Shown piece by piece: positions 10,111 through 19,357 of a stretch of 64,000 nucleotides of DNA; position 1 is the stretch's first letter; each line of letters starts with the position of its first letter. A program made the translations under genes and the position numbers. Source of the stretch: a virus; the IMG/VR virus record IMGVR_UViG_3300010885_020795, positions 62,001 to 126,000 of that record. One strand, written 5' to 3'. The notes under the pieces were generated by a model, which searched no databases, was not told the DNA's origin, and saw only the letters and a list, made by a program, of their open reading frames with translations.

Positions 10111-13076
10111 TGCCTAATGGCGTTAAAACATATATTGTTGCGCTTAACAAAGGCGTTGACTATAACACATTTTGGAATCAGATCGAGTCTGCTACTGCTG
10201 GCATTGCTAACATTCCGGATCGTCCAGTTGCAGTTACCAACGAGCGTACAGCGTTTGAGCGCATTTGTGAATATGCGTTAACTGATGCCGAAGCAGAACA
10301 ATTAAAGAATGATCCTAGAGTTGCCGCAGTCGAGCAACCAGTAAGCGAACTACCTTATGTTAAGATTGTTTATAACTCTACTGTAGAAAATAAAAATTTT
10401 AACAAAACTACTTCTAGCACAGGTGCAGAAGTTAACTGGGGATTAGTTCGTCATAGTAACACTTCCAATGTGTACGGAACCGGCACAACTACATCTTCAA
10501 AATATACATATGATTTAAATGGCACAGGAGTTGATGTTGTTATTAACGACACAGGTCTCCAGGCAGACCATCCAGAATTTGCTGGCAGAGTTGAATTAGT
10601 TAACTGGAATAGTTATTATAGTGGATATACTGATAGCCAAGTTGATACAGAAGGGCATGGCACACATGTGGCTGGTATTGTTGCCGGAATTACATACGGC
10701 TGGGCCAAAGGAGCAAAAGTTATTCCCTTAGCGACAGGCGATAACAGTGGCACAAGCTCAGCTGAACCACTTGATTTCTTTGAAGCACTAATTAATTGGC
10801 ATAATGCAAAAACAAACAACCGACCGACTGTAACAAATATGAGTTGGGAATTGAGAGTAAACTGGCCAAATAATGTAGAATATAGAAATTATATCACAGG
10901 CGGTAATCACGCATCAGGCCCGATATTGGGAGGACAAAGTGTAGAATATTATAAATCTAAAGGACTAATAGACTTACAACAGGGTTTGCCAATTCAGTCA
11001 ACTTCTGATCTAGGCTGGCCTTACTTTAGCGAGGCATATAATAGTGCATTAGGTGCAGTAATTGATTCCGGGATTATTGTAGTCCAAGCCGCCGGTAATA
11101 ATAGTTTTAAAATGGACAAGCCTGTAAATGCAGGAGGCACTGGAGACTACGACAATTATGTTAACATTTCGGCGACAATACTAGGACAAACATACACATA
11201 TAATAATATCTACTACCATAGAGGATCAAGTCCTAAGGACCCAAGATCTATTATTGTTGGATCTTTAGGCGCCTCCGGCCGATATGATACCAGCGTTCCT
11301 GCAAATACCGGCGGGGATAGACAAGCAGACTATTCAACTAAAGGTCCTAGGGTAGATATATATGCCGCCGGCACTTATATTATGAGTTCATGGATGACTG
11401 CTAGCGGATCTGCGTACCAACACGGAAATTCATCATACAAACAGAAACTTGAATCAGGCACATCAATGGCCGCACCACAAGTGGCAGGTATGATTGCCCT
11501 AAGGTTACAGCAAAGTCCACTGGCAAATATTAAGGCATCAACAAACTGTGAGAGTATTAAGTCTTGGTTAGTTGGAAATGCACTGACTAATCAAATTTAT
11601 TCTCCGACAACATCAACTACAGATTATACAAACAGAGTTGCGTTATTAGGTGGCCCAAATCGTATTGCTTACATTAATCCTGTAACAGCAACTCCGCCGC
11701 CTGCAACATATACGCTAACTGTTAACAAAGCCGGATTGGGTAATGGTACTGTGACTAGTACGCCGACAGGTATTAACGGTTTGGGTACAGCAACATTTAC
11801 ATCTGGTACAGTTGTCACGTTAACGGCTCTAGCATCTCAAGGTAGCACATTTGCAAATTGGACAGGAGATGCCACCGGTACCGGCGCTGTACAAATAACA
11901 ATGAATTCTGATAAAACAGTAACATCGCATTTTAATCTAGTAGCAGGCGCATTAATAAGAACAGAATGTCGCGGATATGATAAATGGAACGTATATGCTG
12001 ATGGACAAGGCGGATCTTATAGCACGTTAATAGAAACAAATAGTGTTCAATGTGGCTATGTTCCAACACCACCAACAAGTCCGCCACTGACTCCGTCGGT
12101 TGCAGGACAAAAAATTACAGCCGCTGACTGGAATGAATTAACAACACGCCTTAATAAAATTTTTGCAGATACAGCAACTGGTAGCCAGCCTGCCTTTGAT
12201 GCTCAACAAAAGAATTTACAGTCCTATGGGTGGGGTAACAGTCCTAGTAGTCCGGTTGCCAAAGGTGATAAATTTTCCGCAGTAGTTGCTAATAAAGTAA
12301 TTGACAAAGTAAAACTAAGCGCACAGCAAGTAGGCAGTTCTTATTCACTGAACAATGTCCAACCCGGTCAGAAAATTACAGCCCTGGCAATTAACCAAAT
12401 TAAAACAGTATTAGATGACGTCGATCCCAAGCGAAATACTGCCGCTGTTAATCAATTATCATTGGCCCTATTAGGCGATGTCATGATGCAAAATCCATGG
12501 ACCAGGAATATAACATTCTTGTCCTCATTGAATTTTATTACTTATGATAGAGCAAGATATTATTTCAACTCGGGCAGTAGCATAAAACTTACAATGAGTG
12601 TTCATGGCGCGAATGCTGCCGGAAATGCAATGAATTCTTTATACGAAAAAATGGGCACAGTTAACATAGGTCTGCGTAATACCACAAGTTCAACTGCAAA
12701 CATAATCAGCGAAGGCAAAGGATTCCAGGATCTAAATGCCAATGATTGGACAAAGCTAATTAAAATTGGATCTAATGGCGGTTATGGTTATGGTTATGGT
12801 TATGGTTACGGGTACGGAGGTGGTGGTGGCGGTTATGGTTATGGATACGGTTATGGTTATGGTTATGGATACGGCGGATCACACGGATCTATTACTGTAT
12901 ACGGCAAGATACAAAGCGGCCAAGTCTTGCTAAAAGTTGTTGTACACGCTGTAACTACTTCGGAAAAAACCGGAAATCATAAATTGAGTCACAGCTTACA
13001 AAAAGCCATAGACAAGTCTTCAAACAACCAAAATTTCCATATTAATGTACCATTATTCAGTGGTAGTGTTTCTTAA
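10110..13076 (+). CDS. Subtilisin-like serine protease with fibre-like C-terminus
   Basis: The 988-residue protein starts at the ATG overlapping the upstream stop. Residues 1-90 resemble an inhibitor-type propeptide. A complete S8 catalytic domain follows: Asp147 in NDTG, His183 in GHGTHVAG, oxyanion Asn330 in AAGNNS, and Ser452 in SGTSMAAP. Residues about 530-610 form an InlB-type repeat (GNGTV, FANWTGD, HFNL). Two GQKITA segments near 667 and 754 resemble phage fibre repeats. A Gly-Tyr tract spans about 890-925. There is no signal peptide. Placement directly after a fibre gene and the modular tail suggest a virion-borne protease that could process tail proteins or digest host surface protein. 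The substrate is unknown. Confidence 0.88.
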   Translation: MPNGVKTYIVALNKGVDYNTFWNQIESATAGIANIPDRPVAVTNERTAFERICEYALTDAEAEQLKNDPRVAAVEQPVSELPYVKIVYNSTVENKNFNKTTSSTGAEVNWGLVRHSNTSNVYGTGTTTSSKYTYDLNGTGVDVVINDTGLQADHPEFAGRVELVNWNSYYSGYTDSQVDTEGHGTHVAGIVAGITYGWAKGAKVIPLATGDNSGTSSAEPLDFFEALINWHNAKTNNRPTVTNMSWELRVNWPNNVEYRNYITGGNHASGPILGGQSVEYYKSKGLIDLQQGLPIQSTSDLGWPYFSEAYNSALGAVIDSGIIVVQAAGNNSFKMDKPVNAGGTGDYDNYVNISATILGQTYTYNNIYYHRGSSPKDPRSIIVGSLGASGRYDTSVPANTGGDRQADYSTKGPRVDIYAAGTYIMSSWMTASGSAYQHGNSSYKQKLESGTSMAAPQVAGMIALRLQQSPLANIKASTNCESIKSWLVGNALTNQIYSPTTSTTDYTNRVALLGGPNRIAYINPVTATPPPATYTLTVNKAGLGNGTVTSTPTGINGLGTATFTSGTVVTLTALASQGSTFANWTGDATGTGAVQITMNSDKTVTSHFNLVAGALIRTECRGYDKWNVYADGQGGSYSTLIETNSVQCGYVPTPPTSPPLTPSVAGQKITAADWNELTTRLNKIFADTATGSQPAFDAQQKNLQSYGWGNSPSSPVAKGDKFSAVVANKVIDKVKLSAQQVGSSYSLNNVQPGQKITALAINQIKTVLDDVDPKRNTAAVNQLSLALLGDVMMQNPWTRNITFLSSLNFITYDRARYYFNSGSSIKLTMSVHGANAAGNAMNSLYEKMGTVNIGLRNTTSSTANIISEGKGFQDLNANDWTKLIKIGSNGGYGYGYGYGYGYGGGGGGYGYGYGYGYGYGYGGSHGSITVYGKIQSGQVLLKVVVHAVTTSEKTGNHKLSHSLQKAIDKSSNNQNFHINVPLFSGSVS
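12778..12876 (+). repeat. In-frame Gly-Tyr hexanucleotide repeat
   Basis: GGTTAT-type units, with variants such as GGTTAC, GGATAC and GGTGGT, repeat inside the protease gene and encode alternating Gly-Tyr with a central Gly run. The unit length of six keeps the frame, so copy number can change without breaking the gene. Confidence 0.9.
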
Positions 13077-13092
13077 TTTAATTCCACGCAAC

Positions 13093-13098
13093 TAAATA
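13093..13098 (+). promoter_or_regulatory. TAAATA late-promoter-like box
   Basis: CTAAATATTAA lies in the 52-base gap before the 13129 gene. A TATAAT at 13110-13115 in the same gap has no good -35 at the right distance, so the TAAATA box is the better candidate. It would start the long accessory transcript. Confidence 0.45.
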
Positions 13099-13128
13099 TT
13101 AACATGGTATATAATACCTGGAGATATT

Positions 13129-13479
13129 ATGGATAAAAAATTGGAAGAAGCACTGGATTTTAGTAACTTTAGATTTACACTTAACACCCGCAAACAAAAT
13201 CTAAAACTGCGTATGAAAAGTATGCTGACTGTGGGCTATAACAACACTATCTTTACAGCGACCATTGAATTAATAAATTTTTCAAAACTGGTACTGGACT
13301 CGGGTAATAAAGAATATGTGTTCATCGACGACAACGACAACCCTGTGATGATCAATGACATCGGCGATTTTCACGCTAGATTGTTGGGAGCATACACTAC
13401 AGCAGCCAACGAATTTTACGTGGAAAACGAAAAATTAAAAAAACTTAGATCTACAAGACAACTAGCAGGAATTAAATGA
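13129..13479 (+). CDS. Small conserved-type phage protein
   Basis: This is a 116-residue soluble protein with a Shine-Dalgarno GGAG at 13120-13123. It is mixed alpha/beta at first, and the C-terminal half (NEFYVENEKLKKLRS) looks helical and coiled. No catalytic motif is visible. It follows the virion genes and overlaps the next gene by four bases (ATGA). It could be a chaperone or a minor structural protein, but the sequence does not decide this. Confidence 0.75.
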   Translation: MDKKLEEALDFSNFRFTLNTRKQNLKLRMKSMLTVGYNNTIFTATIELINFSKLVLDSGNKEYVFIDDNDNPVMINDIGDFHARLLGAYTTAANEFYVENEKLKKLRSTRQLAGIK

Positions 13480-14378
13480 TAAAGAAAAAGTTTCCTCGAG
13501 GCATTTTGCTGATAGCGTATAACAACAATCAAATTGACTATGCTAAATTGGCCTTGCTTGCTGCCAAGCAGGCTAAAATGTTTATGAACAACATTCATAT
13601 CACATTGATGACAGATGAATCTACTCTGGGAAAATTATTGGACAATAACAAAGCCGAACATGTCAAAGTATTCGATCATATTATTGTAGAAAAAATTGAA
13701 CACGAAGCTAACACTCGTGTACATCACGACAGTCCGTGGTACGAATTTAGCACACAGTTTAGTAATAAAAACAAGCATACTATCTACGATAATACACCCT
13801 ATGAACAAACTCTGATGATTGACGTAGACTTTATGATATGTAATAATTCTTTTGAACACATATTCAACAGCGACTGTGAACTGGCCATGTACAAGGATGC
13901 TATCAGCACAAGAAACTATAAGCCACGTATTTGGGAACAAAAGTTACATCCTAACGGCATTGACATGTGGTGGAGTACTGCTGTATACTGGCGCAGTGAC
14001 AGTGAAGAAGCAAGATTATTCTTTAATGTGTGGCAACATGTCAAAGAAAACTATGACTACTATAAATTCTTATACAAGTTTCCTGGTAAATTGTATAGAA
14101 CAGACTATGCGGCCAGCATTGCTGTACACTTGATCAACGGGCAATATAAGAATTCATGGACTGGTCAGTTACCCGGTAAAGTAATGCGTTACAGTGATCA
14201 AATTGACGAGCTCTGCCATGTACACAGCAACAGTGATTTTTTATTTTTGTGTCCTGATCCTAAAGAACCGTGGCGAGTGACTACATCAAGAATTACAGAT
14301 GAAAATGTTCATATTATGAATAAACTATCACTGCTACGTCACTGGGATCAATTAATGGAATCGGAATCCGCCGAATGA
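13476..14378 (+). CDS. Putative glycosyltransferase (GT-A-like, DxD)
   Basis: The 300-residue protein has GILLIAYNNN near the start, a beta-strand and helix pattern, and a DVDFM segment (TLMIDVDFMICN) that fits the DxD metal and nucleotide-sugar site of GT-A enzymes. Trp-rich segments follow (DMWWSTAVYW, WHQ-type turns). The family is not one I can name. It overlaps both neighbours by four bases and is the first of many transferase-like genes, so it probably uses an activated sugar. Confidence 0.55.
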   Translation: MIKKKFPRGILLIAYNNNQIDYAKLALLAAKQAKMFMNNIHITLMTDESTLGKLLDNNKAEHVKVFDHIIVEKIEHEANTRVHHDSPWYEFSTQFSNKNKHTIYDNTPYEQTLMIDVDFMICNNSFEHIFNSDCELAMYKDAISTRNYKPRIWEQKLHPNGIDMWWSTAVYWRSDSEEARLFFNVWQHVKENYDYYKFLYKFPGKLYRTDYAASIAVHLINGQYKNSWTGQLPGKVMRYSDQIDELCHVHSNSDFLFLCPDPKEPWRVTTSRITDENVHIMNKLSLLRHWDQLMESESAE

Positions 14379-15223
14379 AAGAAATTTATATCATACATTG
14401 TGAACAATCAGACGATGTACTATCTTCTGAATTACTGGCAGAATCTATTCGCAGATTCGATGACAGTCGTGACATCATAATAACTACACCAGTGCCAGCT
14501 GTGGAATTTAGTAAAGGCACTAACTTACATTTATATGAAGCTACTCCAAATCCCACATTAAATTATTTTAAATCTGCGGTTGATGTTAACTGCGACCGCG
14601 CAATATTTTTTAAATCAGATCAAATTTTAACACATTTTAGCACCGAGTGTTGGGAAACGCTTAGAAATTTATCTAGTATAGTAACATTAAAAACTAAATT
14701 ATCTTTTGCAGGCGAAGAGATTAATCCCAAGGTATATTATTTAGACAGCGTAAATATAGCCAATTTGGGATCTACAAAAAATTTAAATGCAGTCTATTTT
14801 GATTTTAGTAAAAATGCAAGACAGCTTCTGGGATTCTGTATTGATTTTAGCAGTAACTATGATTATAATTCTATACAACAATTTACTCATGCACTTAGAG
14901 AAAAGAATGCCACTGTGGCTTTGCCTGCATTTCCAGAATTTACTTGGCCTAGTTGGGTTTTTACCTATGTAAGTTTATTATTCGAAGAAGAATTTATAGA
15001 GTTTGACTTCTTAGACAACATCGACTTGTCCAAACAGGATTATAACATTGAAGATCATATATGGTCAACTCGTAGCTGGCATCAGTTTTTAAGTTACTGG
15101 GTAACGGACATTGGCCAATTAAAAATAGAAAATTTCATTCAAAGTGGCTTGGTTAAATATCAAAATACCAATTGGCTAAACGACATTATATTAGCTAGAT
15201 TAAAACAAGCCTATGATCAATGA
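14375..15223 (+). CDS. Unassigned protein, possibly degenerate transferase
   Basis: The 282-residue protein starts with a beta-strand (KEIYIIHCEQSDD) and a layout similar to the preceding transferase, but at the equivalent place it reads AIFFKSDQIL, without a DxD. Two Trp-rich stretches (FTWPSWVF, WSTRSWHQF) lie in the C-terminal half. It overlaps the previous gene by ATGA and the next by 11 bases. It may be an inactive or divergent partner of the 13476 product. Function is not established. Confidence 0.6.
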   Translation: MKEIYIIHCEQSDDVLSSELLAESIRRFDDSRDIIITTPVPAVEFSKGTNLHLYEATPNPTLNYFKSAVDVNCDRAIFFKSDQILTHFSTECWETLRNLSSIVTLKTKLSFAGEEINPKVYYLDSVNIANLGSTKNLNAVYFDFSKNARQLLGFCIDFSSNYDYNSIQQFTHALREKNATVALPAFPEFTWPSWVFTYVSLLFEEEFIEFDFLDNIDLSKQDYNIEDHIWSTRSWHQFLSYWVTDIGQLKIENFIQSGLVKYQNTNWLNDIILARLKQAYDQ

Positions 15224-16217
15224 TGACAACGACTTTGAATTAATTACCGAAGATGCAATAGAGAACGCACAAGAAGCGGACTTGTTAGTTCGCGTCGCAG
15301 TTACACCTCCTGGTTATTATATTCTGTTTAACAAGGCCACAGGTAGTATCACAGCTATAAATCCAGTATCGAATACAAACCCTCCCCCAGGTACAGCAGA
15401 GCTACATGTTGAACACAGCAACGACCTAGACTCGATATTTTCTAATAAGTTCAACATTGAAAAGTTAAAAGTAAAATACGATTTACAAAAGAAAATTTAC
15501 ATATTGACAGCAGTAAAGGATTTTTCCGATTTATTTGTCAAGGAGTTTGTTGTACTGGATATCAAAGATTCCGCAGAATTTTTCATTGATATAAAATTTA
15601 ATATTGTCAGCAAGGTAGTATATTTTAAACCAAATTTTAAAAACTTGAATTTGTATCTTAGCACTAATACTCCTGAGTATGTTTTGGAATTGACCAACAG
15701 TAAGATTACATTCTACGTGTTTGACCAAACTAATCCTACGATGTTATACGATAGATATGATGTTAACATAGTCGATCTTATTAAAAATGAACATGCGGCA
15801 TTTAAAGCAGATTGGTTGGATCTAATGAGAACAACTAAATTTCAAATTTTAACTTCGAATGTGGGATTGGAATACAACATTGTCATTGATCAGCAATATG
15901 TCAGGGATCATTTGGACTATGAAATTACTCAACCCACTGTTCACCCAGAGTCTCCCACACTACGACTAATTATAACTGATGATTTTTTAGAACTGCAAAG
16001 TCTAATAGAAAATCCAGAAAATTTTAAAATTGAAGAAACATTAAACCTGTATCTACATAAACAAGGCGAACCCGACTTCTTACTGCGAAAGTATGTTATA
16101 AATAGAAACGACTTGGTCAATCAAAACAGACTAATATTGGACGGCAACGATCTAATAGGAAAAGTTTCTGCGGTGTGCGATTCAAGACATATTAATGTAG
16201 AAACTATATATGAGTAA
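15213..16217 (+). CDS. Hypothetical beta-rich protein
   Basis: The 334-residue protein has an acidic start (DDNDFELITEDAIENAQEAD) and then long alternating hydrophobic strands suggesting repeated beta-sandwich domains. It has no catalytic signature, signal peptide or membrane helix. It overlaps the next gene by 8 bases. Position between transferase-like genes suggests it could be a carrier, scaffold or modified virion protein, but I do not recognise it. Confidence 0.6.
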   Translation: MINDDNDFELITEDAIENAQEADLLVRVAVTPPGYYILFNKATGSITAINPVSNTNPPPGTAELHVEHSNDLDSIFSNKFNIEKLKVKYDLQKKIYILTAVKDFSDLFVKEFVVLDIKDSAEFFIDIKFNIVSKVVYFKPNFKNLNLYLSTNTPEYVLELTNSKITFYVFDQTNPTMLYDRYDVNIVDLIKNEHAAFKADWLDLMRTTKFQILTSNVGLEYNIVIDQQYVRDHLDYEITQPTVHPESPTLRLIITDDFLELQSLIENPENFKIEETLNLYLHKQGEPDFLLRKYVINRNDLVNQNRLILDGNDLIGKVSAVCDSRHINVETIYE

Positions 16218-17193
16218 ACCAATCCCTATAAACGAATATGACATTGTGTTCATGAGCTATGATGAACCAAATGCAGATTATAATTATTCCAATTTACTGG
16301 AAAAAGCTCCATGGGCCAAACGAGTACACGGAGTCTTGGGATTCGATGCTTGTCACAAAGCCGCTGCCAGGGCCGCTGAAACAGATAGATTTATCACTGT
16401 TGATGCTGACAATATTGTACGCGAAGAATTTTTTAATCTAGAACTAGACATGAGTAAAGTGGGCCAGCATGATGTTATCAGCTGGGCAGGAAAAAACTAT
16501 ATCAACGGATTGACCTATGGCAACGGTGGCATTAAGTTTTGGCCCAAGCATGTAGTTGAATCCATGAAAACACACGAAGTAGCGGAAAATGCAAAAAGCC
16601 AGACAGATTTTTGTTGGGACATTTATTATCGTCAAATGAATAACATATACAGTGATGTATATGCAAATGGCAGCGCATATCAAGCTTATCGCGGAGGTTT
16701 TCGCGAAGGTGTCAAGCTGGGCTTAGAAAGCGGCACAGTTGTTGATGCTAGACAATTAAAAAATAAAGTCTATGATAGAAATTATAAACGCTTATTGGTA
16801 TGGGCCACAGTGGGCGCCGACGTGGAAAACGGTCTGTGGAGCATGTACGGCACACGATTAGGAATATATCTAACAAACATTAAACGCAGTGAATGGGATT
16901 TTACTGCTGTGCGAGATTTTACATGGCATACTAATTATTGGAACGAAGAAATTAAATCAAAATTCACAGATGACAACGGAGATGGAATGTGCAATGCCAC
17001 AGGATGGAAATACAGCACCACCAAGCTGTGGACAGAAATAGTAAAACTGGGAGACCAGTTAAGAACAGAACTGGGCTTAGAAATCGGAGAGTTGGATCAT
17101 AATGGCAGTAAGTTTTTTAAAGAAAGCTTTATTAATCCACCTAGACTAGGCGCATTGGTTCGCGAAGACCAAGTAGATAATACAATAGAATAA
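16210..17193 (+). CDS. Putative GT-A glycosyltransferase, SYDEPNAD family copy 1
   Basis: The 327-residue protein has FMSYDEPNADYN, VHGVLGFDACHKA, and ITVDADN, which fits a DxD site. It also carries NGLTYGNGGIKFWP, FREGVKLGL and VENGLWSMYG. The same ordered motifs occur in the products at 30753, 31465 and 32472, so this is a four-member family within the window. Its closest sister is 31465, which shares the WSMYG block and similar length. The nucleotide-sugar transferase role is inferred from the DxD and GT-like layout. Confidence 0.65.
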   Translation: MSKPIPINEYDIVFMSYDEPNADYNYSNLLEKAPWAKRVHGVLGFDACHKAAARAAETDRFITVDADNIVREEFFNLELDMSKVGQHDVISWAGKNYINGLTYGNGGIKFWPKHVVESMKTHEVAENAKSQTDFCWDIYYRQMNNIYSDVYANGSAYQAYRGGFREGVKLGLESGTVVDARQLKNKVYDRNYKRLLVWATVGADVENGLWSMYGTRLGIYLTNIKRSEWDFTAVRDFTWHTNYWNEEIKSKFTDDNGDGMCNATGWKYSTTKLWTEIVKLGDQLRTELGLEIGELDHNGSKFFKESFINPPRLGALVREDQVDNTIE

Positions 17194-17196
17194 TAT

Positions 17197-18591
17197 ATGA
17201 GCTTTCATGAATTCAGGGACGAGCTCAATGCCGTCAGCAGTAGTTTTTGTATTGCCAAATGGAAACAGGTAACTCTGCATCTCCAAACAGGTCATACACA
17301 CAGTTGTCACCATCCTACCACACACAAAGTCCCGTTAACAGAAGTCTTGGTCAATCCCAGTGCTTTGCATAATACAAAATATAAAAAACTACAGCGTAAA
17401 AAAATGCTCACAGGATCTCGTCCCAGCGAATGTGACTATTGTTGGCGTGTGGAAGACAGTGGTGCCGATGTACTCAGTGACCGTGTCTATAAAAGTTCAG
17501 ATGTATGGGCAAAGAAATATTTAAAAGAATGTACAGATAATCCCTGGGACTTTGATTTTGCACCCAGCTATTTAGAAGTTAGTTTTAGTAGCGTGTGTAA
17601 TTTTAAATGTAGCTATTGCAGTCCCGAAGTCAGCAGTAAATGGATGGAAGAAAGCGAACGTTTTGGTCCTTATCCCACTAGCAGAAAATTCGGCGACATA
17701 AGCTGGTTAAAGGATGCGGGAAAATTTCCTATTCCCCACAGCGAATATAATCCCTATGTGGATGCCTTTTGGGCGTGGTGGCCCGACATCTATCACAGTC
17801 TAGAACATTTTAGAGTCACAGGTGGTGAACCTTTGTTGGCCAAGGACACATTTAAAGTCTTGGATTATATCATTGAAAATCCGAATCCAGAATTAGATCT
17901 CAGTATAAACAGCAATATGTGTGTACCTGACGCAGTACTGGACAAGTTCATTTCTAAAATTAAAATTATCTGCGGTGAAAAGAAAATCAAAAAATTTAAA
18001 ATCTTTACCAGCTGTGACGGCCATGGCCGGGCCGCTGAATATATCAGAGACGGCTTGGACTATGAACAATGGAAACGTAATATTCAAAAAGTATTGGATC
18101 AAGTACCTGAATGTACATTCACCATAATGAGCACATACAATGCATTGAGTATCAGTACATACTTAGACTTTTTAAAAGACGTAGTTGAAATCAAACGCAA
18201 GTACGGCGGTGCAGATGGTAGGAACAGTCCTTTCATTCTAGATACACCTTACCTAAGACATCCCGAGCATCAAGCAATTTTTATACTGCCTAATCGTTGG
18301 GCTGACAAGATCAAAGAACAAGTGGACTATGTATTTGAAAATATAGAAAATCCCACGGATCCCAATAGAACTAATCAGGGTTTTTATCCCTGGGAAGCTG
18401 ATAAATTCAAACGCATACATGAATTAATGCTGTCCAAAGAAGAAATGGAATTTAAAGTAACACAGGCACAAAAAGACTTTGTGGCATTTGTCGACGAACA
18501 CGATCGTAGACGCGGCACTAACTTTTCCGAAACGTTTCCTGAGTATATGGATCTATATTACTTTTGGAAAAATAATCCTATAACAACATGA
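17197..18591 (+). CDS. Radical SAM protein with N-terminal twitch-like domain
   Basis: The 464-residue protein has the radical SAM triad C134-x3-C138-x2-C141 (CNFKCSYC) and RVTGGEPLL for SAM binding. The N-terminal region has Cys near the start (FCIAKW), HSCHHP and CDYCWRVED, the cysteine layout of an auxiliary [4Fe-4S] twitch domain placed before the barrel. It would cleave SAM reductively and modify an unknown substrate. It starts three bases after the previous stop and overlaps the next gene by ATGA. Five more proteins of this architecture lie downstream. Confidence 0.88.
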   Translation: MSFHEFRDELNAVSSSFCIAKWKQVTLHLQTGHTHSCHHPTTHKVPLTEVLVNPSALHNTKYKKLQRKKMLTGSRPSECDYCWRVEDSGADVLSDRVYKSSDVWAKKYLKECTDNPWDFDFAPSYLEVSFSSVCNFKCSYCSPEVSSKWMEESERFGPYPTSRKFGDISWLKDAGKFPIPHSEYNPYVDAFWAWWPDIYHSLEHFRVTGGEPLLAKDTFKVLDYIIENPNPELDLSINSNMCVPDAVLDKFISKIKIICGEKKIKKFKIFTSCDGHGRAAEYIRDGLDYEQWKRNIQKVLDQVPECTFTIMSTYNALSISTYLDFLKDVVEIKRKYGGADGRNSPFILDTPYLRHPEHQAIFILPNRWADKIKEQVDYVFENIENPTDPNRTNQGFYPWEADKFKRIHELMLSKEEMEFKVTQAQKDFVAFVDEHDRRRGTNFSETFPEYMDLYYFWKNNPITT

Positions 18592-19349
18592 ACCTGCAAG
18601 ACAGAATAGCTATTTGCTTTTCTGGGCAAATAAGAACCGGAGTTGAAAACAGCATCAACTTATTGCCTTATATAGGAGATTTAAGAAATTCTGTTGATAT
18701 CTTTATTCATACATGGGATATTGAAACAGAAAGTCCATGGTCGGAAAAAAATAAGGGAGATGTTGGCGTAGCTAATCTAAGACGATATGTTGACAAACAA
18801 GCATTTGAAAAATTAAATGGAATTTACACTCCATTGGAACTAAAAATAGATAATTTTGACATTTATCAACAATGTCATCTGCGTCGTGTAATTGCCCGTG
18901 GAGAAACCATCGTGGCGCAGATTCCCATGTTTCAAAGTATATGGGAATCTAATCAACTAAAATTATCTCATGAAAAATTATCTAACAGCAAATATGGTTA
19001 TGTGTTTCGTATGAGAATGGACGTTAATTTTGGTCCTGGTAGAACTCTATTAGAAGATCTACAATTTGTTTCAAATAAGAGAGATTTATTTTATGTTGTA
19101 GATTTTAGCAATAAATTGCCCGAAGCTATAGAAGATTTATGTTGGCTTAGTAGCAGTAAAATCATGGACCGGGCCTGCAATTTTATACTAGAAAGAGAAA
19201 CCACACAGACAATGAATCACATTGATTGGCAACATCATATGAGCAGATATCTTGCAGAGGAAGGTATAAAAGTTCGCACCTTCAAAAATAATACAATATC
19301 AATTGTTAGAAATGATTTTATAGTTAAAAACGCTGACGAAGAAATTTAA
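18588..19349 (+). CDS. SGQxR/HTWD family protein, copy 1 (putative transferase)
   Basis: The 253-residue protein opens with RIAICFSGQIRTG, then VDIFIHTWD and YGYVFRMRMDVNF. The three motifs recur in the same order in the products at 19358 and 20220, and more weakly at 23500. The R-x-D element followed by hydrophobic strands resembles the metal-binding part of GT-A-type transferases, so a glycosyltransferase role is plausible but not proven. It overlaps the radical SAM gene before it by four bases. Confidence 0.6.
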   Translation: MNLQDRIAICFSGQIRTGVENSINLLPYIGDLRNSVDIFIHTWDIETESPWSEKNKGDVGVANLRRYVDKQAFEKLNGIYTPLELKIDNFDIYQQCHLRRVIARGETIVAQIPMFQSIWESNQLKLSHEKLSNSKYGYVFRMRMDVNFGPGRTLLEDLQFVSNKRDLFYVVDFSNKLPEAIEDLCWLSSSKIMDRACNFILERETTQTMNHIDWQHHMSRYLAEEGIKVRTFKNNTISIVRNDFIVKNADEEI

Positions 19350-19352
19350 ATA
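19347..19352 (+). promoter_or_regulatory. TAAATA box at an 8-base gene gap
   Basis: TAAATA begins in the stop codon of the 18588 gene and ends five bases before the next ATG. If it is a late promoter, transcription would begin at the start codon itself. Chance is possible because TAA is the stop. Confidence 0.25.
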
Positions 19353-19357
19353 TTAAT

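Noticed and set aside
12778-12876. CRISPR or regulatory repeat array
   Set aside because: The repeats are in frame and encode Gly-Tyr within one gene; there are no spacers.
13110-13115. TATAAT as a sigma70 promoter for the 13129 gene
   Set aside because: The bases about 17 upstream do not resemble TTGACA; the TAAATA box is the better candidate.
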